Shown: positions 8,870 to 16,210, counted from the first letter of the stretch. The stretch: DNA of 64,000 nt from Hoyosella sp. YIM 151337 (GCF_026041215.1 NZ_JAPEIQ010000039.1:186001-250000), one strand, 5' to 3'. The notes: generated from the letters alone by a model not told the origin. A program made the numbers and translations.

Positions 8870-10048
8870 TCACCGCACCGCGCGTCCTTTCCACTGCGCT
8901 GTCCCGGTGCTGAGGCGCCGCACTGACGTGCCGAGCAGGCCGAGAAACGCAAGGACCGCGCAGGGGTGAAGCAGCGCTGCTGCGACGTAACTCCAGCGAT
9001 GAGTGGGTGAGTAGCGTGCACGCCCGGGGTGTTCAGTCAGCGCCGTCGCTGCCCTGCTCACGACGGCGGCGCAGTATCCGGCGACGCCAGCGCGGCGAAT
9101 TCGCCCCGAGCCGAAGATCGCCGCAAGCGGCGGGATCACGTAAGCAAAGAGCAGTGCCAGAGAGAGCGCCGCGGCCCCTGCTCGCCCACCGAAGGCGCTG
9201 CCGAGCCAGCGCCCATATCCGGACAATATAGCCTCAGTCGAGGTGTACATCCGGCACTCGCAGTGCCCGGCCCCGCTGACGAGGCGGGTGCGGTTACCGC
9301 TGCGGCGCACGTTGCGGGTGATCGCAAGGTCCTCGGTCAGACTATTCGCTACCGCGGCGTGGCCACCAGCTTCGTCGTAGGCGCGGGCAGTGAAAACTAG
9401 GAACTGGCCGCATCCCACGGCCAAAGACGGCTTAAGACTCCGGTTGCTGACCGCAACCGGAAGCGTTGTCATCCACGACCACGCAAGCAGTGGCTGCGTG
9501 AGGAGCTCCGCACAAGAACCGGCGGTTTGTGATGGCCACACCGCCACTGCGCCCGCGTCCGACCGTTCGAGAGCTGAGCATGCCGCGGCGATGGCGCCTG
9601 GGCCTAGGCGGACGTCGGCGTCAACGAACACGAGGACGTCCGCTCCCGCCGCGAGCGCAGTGCGGCTGAGTTCGTGGCACGCGGCCTGCTTACCTAGCCA
9701 TCCAGGCGGTGGTTCGGCGCGCCAACTCCGCAAAGTGAAGCGAGAGTCACCCGCAATCGCGGTCCGGGCCGCGACAGCAGTCTCGTCGGTCGACGCGTCG
9801 TCGAGCACGTAGACGCGCATGTCTGACACGCCTCGCTGAACTCGCAGGTCGGCAATCAGCCTCGGAAGCGTACCTTCCTCATTGCGAGCAGGTATACATA
9901 CCGCGATACTTGCTGCTACTTGGCGCGGCGGTGCCACCGTCCGCAGGCGGGGTGTAGTTGCTGCGTTAAGCAAGGCGAACGCGGCCCCAGCTCCAGCCAG
10001 GGTTGCTCCGAACGTGACTGCAGCGCACAACGGGCTCCGACGAGCCAC
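8870..10048 (-). CDS. Membrane family 2 glycosyltransferase, probable carotenoid glycosyltransferase (CruG-like)
   Basis: 392 residues. An N-terminal hydrophobic segment is followed by a GT2 domain: AVCIPARNEEGTLPRL, VLDDASTD, WLGKQAACHELS, metal-binding VFVDADV, SLTEDLAITRNVRR and GRWLGSAF. Two or three TM segments follow at the C-terminus. This build matches membrane-bound GT2 enzymes acting on polyprenoid or carotenoid acceptors. In cyanobacteria the CruF hydratase is paired with the glycosyltransferase CruG, and here cruF is only one gene upstream, so glycosylation of a hydroxylated carotenoid is the best guess. The GTG at 10048 is one base after the lppM stop, giving tight coupling. Acceptor and sugar are not determinable. 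Confidence 0.75.
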   Translation of the reverse strand: MARRSPLCAAVTFGATLAGAGAAFALLNAATTPRLRTVAPPRQVAASIAVCIPARNEEGTLPRLIADLRVQRGVSDMRVYVLDDASTDETAVAARTAIAGDSRFTLRSWRAEPPPGWLGKQAACHELSRTALAAGADVLVFVDADVRLGPGAIAAACSALERSDAGAVAVWPSQTAGSCAELLTQPLLAWSWMTTLPVAVSNRSLKPSLAVGCGQFLVFTARAYDEAGGHAAVANSLTEDLAITRNVRRSGNRTRLVSGAGHCECRMYTSTEAILSGYGRWLGSAFGGRAGAAALSLALLFAYVIPPLAAIFGSGRIRRAGVAGYCAAVVSRAATALTEHPGRARYSPTHRWSYVAAALLHPCAVLAFLGLLGTSVRRLSTGTAQWKGRAVR

Positions 10049-10049
10049 G

Positions 10050-10742
10050 TCAGTGCACGAGGTCACGCGGCTTGGGGGAGCGGTCTCGGTTGAACCACGC
10101 CAGAGCGCCGACGATGACCGCGGCAGCCACACTCATGGCGATCATCAATCCGGTCCATCCAGCAAAGCTGCGGGTATTCGGGTCGGTAAACGACGTTTCG
10201 GCTCTGATCGACGTCAAGTCGCCAGGCGACGGTGTCCAGGTGACCGAGCGGTTGGTTGTCAACTCACCATTTGTGCTTGTGATTGCGGAAGGGAAGCTCA
10301 CTGCAAGTGTGACGGTAGAGCCATCGGGAACGTTGCGCAGGTCAGCACGGCCAGAGAGCGACACGATGTCGCCCGCGCGGCTGAAGCGGAGATCGAAGCT
10401 TCCCGGCGCGTCGGTAGCGAATTGCGTCAACTGTCGAAAGTCAGTGAAGCTGAGGTCGTTGAAGAGCAACTCGCTGCCAACGTAGCCTTCATCTGCCCAG
10501 CGCTGTACCCGGGCCCGCCCAAGGAGGGAATCCGGTACGCGCAATTGCGGCCCCTGATCATTCTCTTCTTCCGGTTGCTGGCCCACGATCACGCGCCCAG
10601 AGACACGGTCATCCTCGGTGACGCGAATGTTCGCGTCGGTATAAAGGCATCCGGTCGTGAGAAGGAGCATTGCGGCGAGCACGAGGCTCACCGGAGCCAT
10701 CCGCCTCAACCTGGTTGATCGCATCTTGTTTCGCAACGGCAC
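10050..10742 (-). CDS. lppM: LppM-family lipoprotein
   Basis: 230-residue secreted lipoprotein. Basic N-terminus, hydrophobic stretch, lipobox LTTGC with acylated Cys32, a beta-rich extracytoplasmic domain, and an unusual C-terminal TM helix (about residues 197-217) with a basic tail, as in mycobacterial LppM (Rv2171). In mycobacteria LppM has been linked to envelope glycolipids and phagosome handling; its biochemical function is not settled. It lies between cruF (4 nt gap) and the CruG-like glycosyltransferase (1 nt gap), so it must be co-transcribed with carotenoid genes. GTG 10742 is used; ATG 10724 would shorten the signal peptide by six residues and is also possible. Confidence 0.85.
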   Translation of the reverse strand: MPLRNKMRSTRLRRMAPVSLVLAAMLLLTTGCLYTDANIRVTEDDRVSGRVIVGQQPEEENDQGPQLRVPDSLLGRARVQRWADEGYVGSELLFNDLSFTDFRQLTQFATDAPGSFDLRFSRAGDIVSLSGRADLRNVPDGSTVTLAVSFPSAITSTNGELTTNRSVTWTPSPGDLTSIRAETSFTDPNTRSFAGWTGLMIAMSVAAAVIVGALAWFNRDRSPKPRDLVH

Positions 10743-10746
10743 CCCG

Positions 10747-11673
10747 CTATCGTGCCAGTTCTTCGCTGGAAGTCGTGTGCTGACCTGCCGGAGGGCGAGT
10801 CGAAGTTGGTTGGGAACGCTGTGAACGCCGTGAGTTCCACAGCCAGAAAGCTAGAGGGACGCCAGTGATCGCCATTCCCAATAGTCCGAAGGCTGCCGAG
10901 TACTGCAGTCCGGCTTCAGGGTAACGAATATTGAGGAATACGGCGTGCGCAAGCGCCGAGCCCAGCCAGGTCCATCCGAACAGCACTAACGGAACAGCGT
11001 CGCTGCGCGCCTGCAACCAGCGTTCTGCCATGTCAACCTTGTGGCTGAAACGGCCGCTGCGCTCCGCCGATTCGAGCGCAACCGCGATAGCGAACGATAC
11101 GAGCAGCCAGCCTGCGAAGTTGGTCAGTGGTATTTGGCCGACTCCGGGAAGGGTGAGGTCCGCTGGGCACCACGTCCAGTAGCCCATGGTGACCATTTGC
11201 GGATCGAGGTACAGATCCCATGCGGTGATGGTGACAGTCACTAGTGGAACGCGGATGAGGCTCCGGTGCCAACCTGTCCAGCGTGAGGTGATCGCCGATA
11301 CCGCACACCACACGGGGTAGCTGCCTGCCGCCCAGGCGAGCGGAACGACGAGCGGCACCTCGGCGATACTCGGGCCGAGCCGGTCCAGGGCATAGGTGTA
11401 ACAGCCAAAAGGAAACCCCGTGGCCACCCCGGCTGCCTCGGCTGCGAATCCGCCGCCGATTGCTGCGCCAGCGAGTGCCGCCGTGAAGCGGACGCCGCGG
11501 GTGCTGAGCGAATGCGCGAGCGCGCTGGCAGCGAGGAGGATCACAACAGCAGCCGTGACAGCGTCAAGCACGGCGCCTCGTGCCAGCGGGAAGAGGATCT
11601 GGGCGACAATCGCTGCCGCTGCGAATGCGACTGCCGCTGCCCTGAGCGAGCCGACAGATCTCAGCGTGGCCAT
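10747..11673 (-). CDS. cruF: Carotenoid synthesis membrane protein, CruF-type 1',2'-hydratase (DUF422)
   Basis: 308-residue polytopic membrane protein of the Caroten_synth (DUF422) family. Family-typical features are GFPFGCYTY..LGP...VPL.VPLAW, the WDLYLDPQMV..GYWTW block and IPLTNFAGW. Characterised members (CruF) add water across the psi-end C1',2' bond of carotenes, creating the hydroxyl that is then glycosylated. The ATG at 11673 overlaps the end of crtO by 13 nt. A long upstream in-frame extension inside crtO is very Arg-rich and was discarded. Operon with crtO upstream, and lppM and the glycosyltransferase downstream. Confidence 0.85.
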   Translation of the reverse strand: MATLRSVGSLRAAAVAFAAAAIVAQILFPLARGAVLDAVTAAVVILLAASALAHSLSTRGVRFTAALAGAAIGGGFAAEAAGVATGFPFGCYTYALDRLGPSIAEVPLVVPLAWAAGSYPVWCAVSAITSRWTGWHRSLIRVPLVTVTITAWDLYLDPQMVTMGYWTWCPADLTLPGVGQIPLTNFAGWLLVSFAIAVALESAERSGRFSHKVDMAERWLQARSDAVPLVLFGWTWLGSALAHAVFLNIRYPEAGLQYSAAFGLLGMAITGVPLAFWLWNSRRSQRSQPTSTRPPAGQHTTSSEELAR

Positions 11674-13253
11674 GACCGCCGCGTCACCCTTCTTCCGGCG
11701 CCGCCGAACCTCGCGTCCCGCATAGCAAGGCGGGCCGCGCTGCGTCCGCTGAACCCTGACACGCCACCGCCAGGATGGGTCGACGCGCCAGTGAGATACA
11801 CCCCTGGCGCGCCCGGCACTTTCTGTCCGGCGAGGGCCGGCACGGGCCGCCACAGCATCATCTGATCGAGTCCCATCTCGACGTGCATCACGTTTCCGCC
11901 GATGAGCCCGAGCTCTGTAGCTAAGTCAGCAGGCGTCTGTACGTGCCTGTCAAGAATTGAATCGCGGAACCCTGGCGCGAAACACTCGAGTTCGCTCTGT
12001 ACACGATCTGCCTCCGCTGCGCCTAGGTCTGCCCAACTGCCTTCTTTGGCGCGGAACGGGTGCCACTGGGACCACAATGTCAATTGGTGTTCCCCGGAAG
12101 GTGCTATCGATGGGTCGATTGCACTGAAACTCATCGCCAGGCCCACCGGCCGGGGTGGCAGCGTCCCGGCGAGGGCGGCGGCATGTGCGGTCCGAAGCTG
12201 GGCGCGATCGGTGGCCAGCAACTGCAGGGATGCACCGATCACCTCGTCGGATTCACTAGCAGTCGGATAATGCGGCAGCGCCCGCGTACGCACCCGAACA
12301 GCCATGCCGATACCTGGTCCAACTCGGATGCGCCGCCGCCACCGCTCGATCCGCTGGGCATCGTAGCCGCCGTTACCGAGCAAGTCGAGAGTCGTCAGAA
12401 TATGACATCCGGCAATCACCACAGGCGCTGTAAACTTCGCGCCCGACTCGGTCGTCGCCGTCCACAACGCGCCATGCGGCGCCAGCGACGTCACAGCGTC
12501 CCCGGTGGTGATAGTCCCCCCATCGGTGATAAGGCGGTGGGCAAGTGCGCTGGTGAGCGCTCCGCTGCCGCCGATTGCCCGGCCCGGAGGCAAGGTGTGC
12601 ATCAGCGCCGCGAATCCGACCATCGGCGCGGTCCCTGGCTCCGACATCGGGGGACCAGATTGCGCGCCGAACCAGGCAAGGGCTGCTTTGAGCCGTTCGT
12701 CCGCGAAGTACTCGTCCAGGAGTGCGTCACCAGATGCGAGAAACTCGCGCGATAACAACGCAGGATCGCCGTGCGTGTCGAGGCCCCAGAAGGATCGCAG
12801 AAGATGGGCGGGTACCGGCGGCGCGCCAAAAGCCCGCATGACGCGCTTGCTGCGCGCGCTCCAAACGGCGGCAAACTTTCGGTACGACTCAGCATCGCGC
12901 AGCGAGCATGCCCGTGCTATCGACTCGCACGTCCGGTCTAGGTCTCTCCAGAACGTGATCGCTCGCGCACCGGAACTGGGTTCGGCAGGAGCAAAGGCCC
13001 ACGGATCGCAGTCGACGTACCGCAATCCATAGGCCGCAAGATCGAGTTCTTCGACGATGCCACTGTGCCGGATCATCAGATGGGCCGACGAGCCGCGGTC
13101 CACCCGATGGCCAGGGAACCGCTCGACTGTGGAGACAGCGCCTCCAATGACTGAATCGCGCTCCACAACGTGTACACCCCAGCCGGCCCGAGCCAAATAG
13201 CAGGCCGCGACGAGGGCGTTGTGCCCGGACCCGACAATAAGAGCATCTGCCAC
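11661..13253 (-). CDS. crtO: CrtO-like carotenoid ketolase / desaturase-family FAD oxidoreductase
   Basis: 530 residues of the CrtI/CrtO superfamily. N-terminal ADALIVGSGHNALVAACYLA is the GxGxxxL FAD motif in the NALV form seen in CrtO-type enzymes rather than GLSGL as in CrtI. ERDSVIGGAVSTVERFPG follows, and near the C-terminus GVYLTGASTHPGGGVSGFSG is the conserved FAD/CrtO block. CrtO enzymes of Rhodococcus, Deinococcus and cyanobacteria add a 4-keto group to beta-ionone rings. Since no cyclase is visible here, a late desaturase or oxidase on an acyclic end is an alternative. GTG start, 18 nt after the GNAT stop. Confidence 0.75.
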   Translation of the reverse strand: MADALIVGSGHNALVAACYLARAGWGVHVVERDSVIGGAVSTVERFPGHRVDRGSSAHLMIRHSGIVEELDLAAYGLRYVDCDPWAFAPAEPSSGARAITFWRDLDRTCESIARACSLRDAESYRKFAAVWSARSKRVMRAFGAPPVPAHLLRSFWGLDTHGDPALLSREFLASGDALLDEYFADERLKAALAWFGAQSGPPMSEPGTAPMVGFAALMHTLPPGRAIGGSGALTSALAHRLITDGGTITTGDAVTSLAPHGALWTATTESGAKFTAPVVIAGCHILTTLDLLGNGGYDAQRIERWRRRIRVGPGIGMAVRVRTRALPHYPTASESDEVIGASLQLLATDRAQLRTAHAAALAGTLPPRPVGLAMSFSAIDPSIAPSGEHQLTLWSQWHPFRAKEGSWADLGAAEADRVQSELECFAPGFRDSILDRHVQTPADLATELGLIGGNVMHVEMGLDQMMLWRPVPALAGQKVPGAPGVYLTGASTHPGGGVSGFSGRSAARLAMRDARFGGAGRRVTRRSWPR

Positions 13254-13271
13254 GCCTGCCGAGCCTAGCGG

Positions 13272-13898
13272 TTAGAGCGGCAGCTCCCGTCCCAGCACCG
13301 CGAAGGGCCTCGGATCCCCGTCGAAATGGAAGTCGCGCAGGACGTCAGCGAACCCGAGCCTACGGTAGAGGCGCCAGGCACGGTTGTCTTCCTCCGCAAT
13401 CTCCGGGGTGGACAACAGCACGGAACTTTCGGGACGGGCATCGAGCAGCGCTCCGATGAGCGCGTTTCCCACGCCCTGTCCTTGCGCTTCAGGGTGAACA
13501 TGAAGTTCGGTGAGCTCGAAGTAGTCTTCGAGGATATGGTCCGCGCCCATTGGCCCGTGATGTGCCTCCAGCCCGGCATGCACTTGCTTGTACCACCATT
13601 GCTCGGGGGCGCCTGAATACCCGTAGGCAACGCCCACGAGCGGGGCGAGGTGCGCGCCCAGCACTGGCGCAAGCTGCGACGTCTCCGCGCGACTCGGCGG
13701 TTCCGCTCGCTCCGGCAGTACCGCACCGACGCCACGCCACCCTTGTCGCAATGCGTGTTCCGCCCACATCGGAGCCCGGCGCTTAGCCACCGACGGGGCA
13801 TACCCCATGGCCGCGACATATATCGAAAGCGCTTCGTGCATTCGCTCCCGAAGGTCGGCGGGCGAGAGGGCAATCACACTGATCACATCGACAGCCAC
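13272..13898 (-). CDS. GNAT-family N-acetyltransferase (Rv2170-like)
   Basis: 208 residues. The C-terminal half is a GNAT fold: ELTELHVHPEAQGQGVGNALIGALL is the beta4/acetyl-CoA P-loop region (Q-x-x-G-x-G), and AWRLYRRLGFADV the C-terminal motif. The family preface LSIYVAAMGY and QWWYKQV match the actinobacterial Rv2170 clade. M. tuberculosis Rv2170 has been reported to acetylate a metabolic enzyme and isoniazid; the natural substrate here is unknown. First gene of the crtO-cruF-lppM-GT operon, 18 nt before crtO. The start (GTG 13898) is uncertain; a GTG at codon 5 is an alternative. Neither has an obvious ribosome-binding site. Confidence 0.8.
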   Translation of the reverse strand: MAVDVISVIALSPADLRERMHEALSIYVAAMGYAPSVAKRRAPMWAEHALRQGWRGVGAVLPERAEPPSRAETSQLAPVLGAHLAPLVGVAYGYSGAPEQWWYKQVHAGLEAHHGPMGADHILEDYFELTELHVHPEAQGQGVGNALIGALLDARPESSVLLSTPEIAEEDNRAWRLYRRLGFADVLRDFHFDGDPRPFAVLGRELPL

Positions 13899-13950
13899 AT
13901 TCGTGTGCGTCCGTTCATCGATCTCGGCAGAAATTGTCGGTGGGGATAGC

Positions 13951-13956
13951 TATATT
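13951..13956 (+). promoter_or_regulatory. Candidate -10 element for the small ORF/HEPN operon
   Basis: TATATT matches TANNNT and lies 15 nt before the ATG at 13972, in the 73-bp divergent gap between the GNAT gene and the small ORF. No convincing -35 is seen. Confidence 0.35.
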
Positions 13957-13971
13957 GAATACGTCGAACGG

Positions 13972-14085
13972 ATGTTCGATGCAGCGGCTGGCCTGTTCGA
14001 GGGAAGCGATGCAGGCCAGCCAGCTGATACATCAATTGTGAACGCCCCCGCCGCGGAGGCGGCTCTTGTCTCTGAGGAGTACTGA
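13972..14085 (+). CDS. Small ORF (37 aa) coupled to the HEPN gene
   Basis: Encodes 37 residues, acidic and Ala-rich (MFDAAAGLFEGSDAG...AALVSEEY), with no TM helix or recognisable domain. Its TGA overlaps the ATG of the HEPN gene (TGATG), the arrangement used for translational coupling, and a TATATT element lies 16-21 nt upstream. The reading frame stays open upstream to 13807, but that part is antisense to the GNAT gene. It could be a real micro-protein, a leader controlling HEPN translation, or chance. Confidence 0.4.
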   Translation: MFDAAAGLFEGSDAGQPADTSIVNAPAAEAALVSEEY

Positions 14086-14522
14086 TGCGCTCTCAAATGA
14101 TCCCCTTGGGTTGCGTGGCTCATTCTGGGCCAGGGGTGGCGGGCGCGCGTGCGCGGGAGCTCCTGCGACGCGCGGATCGGCTCTACGCGGATGCCGGTTA
14201 TGAGCAGGAGGCTGGCGACAAGTTTCGAGGAGCCTATCTTGCGGCGCTGCGTGGGGTTGCCACCGTCCTGGCGTTGCACGAGGAGCCGCGCCGGCGCGGG
14301 CGCCGCACCCGAAATGCCTGGGTGCTCCTCGAGGGTGTCTCCGCTGAGTGGGCGCGATGGAGTGCCGCGTTCGTTGAGTACTCGCGACGGCGCGCCGCGT
14401 TCGAAGCGGGCATCGGGTCAGTGAGCGACGCAGACGCGGAACGCCTCTTTGGCTTGACGGGGGATTTTCTCGATGCGGTCCACGAAGCGGTCTCTGGATT
14501 TAGGGCGCCGGGAGCTGCCTGA
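14085..14522 (+). CDS. SAV_6107-family HEPN domain protein
   Basis: 145 residues, mainly alpha-helical. ARARELLRRADRLYADAGYEQEAGDKFRGAYLAALRG.A is the first HEPN helix pair; RRGRRTRNAWVLLEGVSAEWARWSAAFVEYSRRRAAFEAG is the conserved second half; a final helix has FGLTGDFLDAVHEAV. The catalytic R-x4-6-H of RNase HEPNs is not evident, so RNase activity is doubtful. Members of this family commonly lie beside the DUF3040 gene and dcw cluster in actinobacteria; function unknown. The ATG overlaps the stop of the 37-codon ORF. Confidence 0.7.
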   Translation: MRSQMIPLGCVAHSGPGVAGARARELLRRADRLYADAGYEQEAGDKFRGAYLAALRGVATVLALHEEPRRRGRRTRNAWVLLEGVSAEWARWSAAFVEYSRRRAAFEAGIGSVSDADAERLFGLTGDFLDAVHEAVSGFRAPGAA

Positions 14523-14706
14523 CGACTCGCGGGGGGCCCTGGTGGCCCCAAGAAAAGCTTTCCATGGCAAGATGCGGTAAACCGCACAGCGATCTGTGTG
14601 GTAAGCCGCGAGAAGTGCACTTATCATAGTGGTAAGTTCTTGCAAGAGTCAGGAACCCGTCACGCCGTATGGTGTGGCGGCCACCACCAAGTGCGGGGGA
14701 GGGACC
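14523..14706 (+). promoter_or_regulatory. Intergenic region with hairpin and repeated GGTAA motifs
   Basis: Just after the HEPN stop, GGGGCC (14533-14538) pairs with GGCCCC (14544-14549) across a 5-nt loop; no T-run follows, so terminator function is uncertain. GGTAA motifs then occur at 14576, 14600 and 14631, the first inside the palindrome TGCGGT-AA-ACCGCA (14573-14586). These may be control sites of the DUF3040 gene; inference only. Confidence 0.3.
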
Positions 14707-15129
14707 GTGCCACTCTCCGAGCACGAGCAGCGCATGCTCGAACAAATCGAGAGCGCGCTCTATGCCGAGGATCCGAAGTTTGCATCGCAGGTGCGCACAG
14801 CGAGCACACGCGGAGCGTCACCGCGTCGGCGGCTGCAAGTAGCTGCGCTCTTTTTGCTGGGTCTCGTCCTGCTAATCGCTGGAGTCGCGCTGCCGCTGAC
14901 AGTCGGTGACTTCCCGATTCTCAGCCTCGTTGGCTTCCTGGTCATGTTCGGTGCTGGGCTGTGGGGTCTCGCTGGTGGTCGTCGTTCAGCGGAAGGCGAT
15001 GACGAACAAGCGGCCTCAGATAGTCCGCCCAGCAAAGGGAAGCCCCAGGCTAGTGGGCGTAAACGAGGCTCATCCGAGAGCTTTTCGAAGCGGATGGAAG
15101 AGCGTTTTCGCAGACGCTTCGAGCAATAG
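14707..15129 (+). CDS. DUF3040 membrane protein (Rv2169c-like)
   Basis: 140 residues. The N-terminal PLSEHEQRMLEQIESALYAEDPKFAS is the hallmark of DUF3040 proteins. Two adjacent TM helices (about residues 45-90) are joined by a short loop, and the C-terminal tail is basic and disordered, ending in ERFRRRFEQ. Function unknown; it lies upstream of mraZ in many actinobacteria, as here. The GTG at 14707 is preceded by GGGGGAGGGA with 2-4 nt spacing; the longer in-frame form from 14629 lacks family similarity. Followed directly by a strong hairpin. Confidence 0.85.
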   Translation: MPLSEHEQRMLEQIESALYAEDPKFASQVRTASTRGASPRRRLQVAALFLLGLVLLIAGVALPLTVGDFPILSLVGFLVMFGAGLWGLAGGRRSAEGDDEQAASDSPPSKGKPQASGRKRGSSESFSKRMEERFRRRFEQ

Positions 15130-15140
15130 AGACTGACCTC

Positions 15141-15176
15141 GTTAGGGCGTGACTTCGCAAGGAGTCACGCCCTAAC
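15141..15176 (+). terminator. Strong hairpin terminator after the DUF3040 gene
   Basis: GTTAGGGCGTGACT pairs perfectly with AGTCACGCCCTAAC, and the stem extends through T-G and C-G pairs to close on a GCAA tetraloop (GNRA type), giving 16 pairs. It begins 11 nt after the DUF3040 stop. The downstream tract GCTTTCT is only weakly U-rich. It separates the DUF3040 unit from the dcw cluster. Confidence 0.8.
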
Positions 15177-15405
15177 GCTTTCTGGGTACCGGTCGGTCGT
15201 GGGCCCCAGGCTGCCCGCCCCAAGTTCGCTGTGATGCCTTGGGCGCCGTAGACGCCCGTCTCAGGGTGATCGCTGATCGTGAAGGAATGGGGCGCTGGCA
15301 GCGCCCGAAGACTACTCGATTGTGTTTGCAGCCACGGACGGTGTCATCGGCGCTGGCGCGTCAGAAACCACCGTCACTCCGTTCGAAATCTCGCAAGAGA
15401 CTGTA

Positions 15406-15456
15406 CCCACCCCAATTTCCCACTTGGCCCCACCGTGATTCCCCACTGCGCCCCAC
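15406..15456 (-). repeat. Array of five CCCAC boxes with 13/10-nt spacing
   Basis: CCCAC begins at 15406, 15419, 15429, 15442 and 15452, giving alternating steps of 13, 10, 13 and 10. Read on the minus strand these are GTGGG boxes like those in the mraZ operator, about 240 bp further upstream and in opposite orientation. Another CCCAC lies at 15619, within TTGGCCCCACC, a string also present at 15424. Possibly additional MraZ contacts; inference. Confidence 0.45.
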
Positions 15457-15693
15457 CACGTAGTGCCCCGGCCGTGCGATGTTCAGTTTTCGTGGACGCG
15501 CAGGGGGTATAGGCCGGTCTGGCACGGTATTTCTTCGCGCTTTTCCGGTGCTTCCGGTATCGGGGCGATCGCGAAGAGATATCGATTCAACTCACGGTTT
15601 CGTAACGCGGCTTTTGGCCCCACCTTCCTCCACCTCGTGTATCTGCGGAAATGCGGCAGGATCACAATGCAACACGCCCGTTATCGATTGCCG

Positions 15694-15727
15694 GTGGGGG
15701 AAAGTGGGGTAACGTGGTGCGCGGTGG
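15694..15727 (+). promoter_or_regulatory. MraZ operator: four GTGG boxes at exact 10-nt period
   Basis: GTGG begins at 15694, 15704, 15714 and 15724; the first two are GTGGGG. MraZ proteins bind tandem TGGGN boxes with 5-nt spacers (10-nt period) in E. coli and related arrays elsewhere. The location, 50-84 bp before the mraZ ATG, is right for autorepression of the dcw promoter. Confidence 0.8.
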
Positions 15728-15743
15728 AACGTACCCACGTTCC
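15726..15743 (+). promoter_or_regulatory. Inverted repeat in the mraZ leader
   Basis: GGAACGT (15726-15732) and ACGTTCC (15737-15743) are perfect arms around ACCC. The left arm overlaps the fourth MraZ box. It could form a small RNA hairpin ahead of the ribosome-binding site (GAGGAGG, 15765-15771) or be a second protein site. Confidence 0.4.
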
Positions 15744-15777
15744 GTTGCACGGTTTCTTGGGCGTGAGGAGGTAGCCG

Positions 15778-16209
15778 ATGTTCCTCGGCACCTATACGCC
15801 CAAGCTGGACGACAAGGGCCGGCTAACCCTGCCGGCGAAGTTCAGGGAGTCACTGGCGGGAGGTGTGATGGTTGTCAAAGGGCAGGACCACAGCCTGGCT
15901 GTTTACCCGCGTACCGAGTTTTTGGAGCTCGCCCGCAAGGCGGCGTCAATCTCACGCAGTGACCCGCAGGCGCGGGCATTTATCCGAAGCCTTGCCGCCG
16001 GTGCGGATGAGCAGCATGTCGATGCTCAGGGAAGGATCACGATCTCCTCAGCCCACCGGAAGTGGGCGAGTCTCACAAAAGACTGTGTAGTCGTGGGTTC
16101 CGTCGACTTCCTCGAAATCTGGGATTCGGCGTCGTGGGATTCCTACCTCGCCGAGAACGAGGAGGACTATTCGCAAGCACGTGACGAGGTTCTCAGGGAG
16201 ATTCTCTGA
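15778..16209 (+). CDS. mraZ: Transcriptional regulator MraZ
   Basis: 143 residues with two SpoVT/AbrB-like half-domains, each carrying the family DxxxR motif: [15 protein letters not shown] near residue 10 and [11 protein letters not shown] near residue 80. MraZ forms a ring-shaped oligomer that binds the repeat boxes upstream of its own gene and represses dcw transcription. The ATG is preceded by GAGGAGG with 6 nt spacing. First gene of the dcw cluster; the next small ORF begins one base after its stop. Confidence 0.96.
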   Translation: MFLGTYTPKLDDKGRLTLPAKFRESLAGGVMVVKGQDHSLAVYPRTEFLELARKAASISRSDPQARAFIRSLAAGADEQHVDAQGRITISSAHRKWASLTKDCVVVGSVDFLEIWDSASWDSYLAENEEDYSQARDEVLREIL

Positions 16210-16210
16210 G

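Larger units (their letters stand above)
15177..15777 (+). promoter_or_regulatory. Non-coding upstream region of mraZ
   Basis: No convincing gene is seen in these 600 bases; the open frames present lack family-like sequence or starts. It holds an array of CCCAC boxes (15406-15456) plus an isolated one at 15619, the four-box MraZ operator at 15694-15727, an inverted repeat at 15726-15743, and the mraZ ribosome-binding site. The main dcw promoter must lie here, but no -35/-10 pair stands out. Confidence 0.6.

Noticed and set aside
11674-11853. N-terminal extension of cruF inside crtO
   Set aside because: Arg-rich, antecedent to the hydrophobic start of the family; the ATG at 11673 fits the DUF422 N-terminus.
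15239-15774. Small open frames in the mraZ upstream region as genes
   Set aside because: Low-complexity or Arg-rich translations, overlapping each other in several frames and covering the regulatory repeats.
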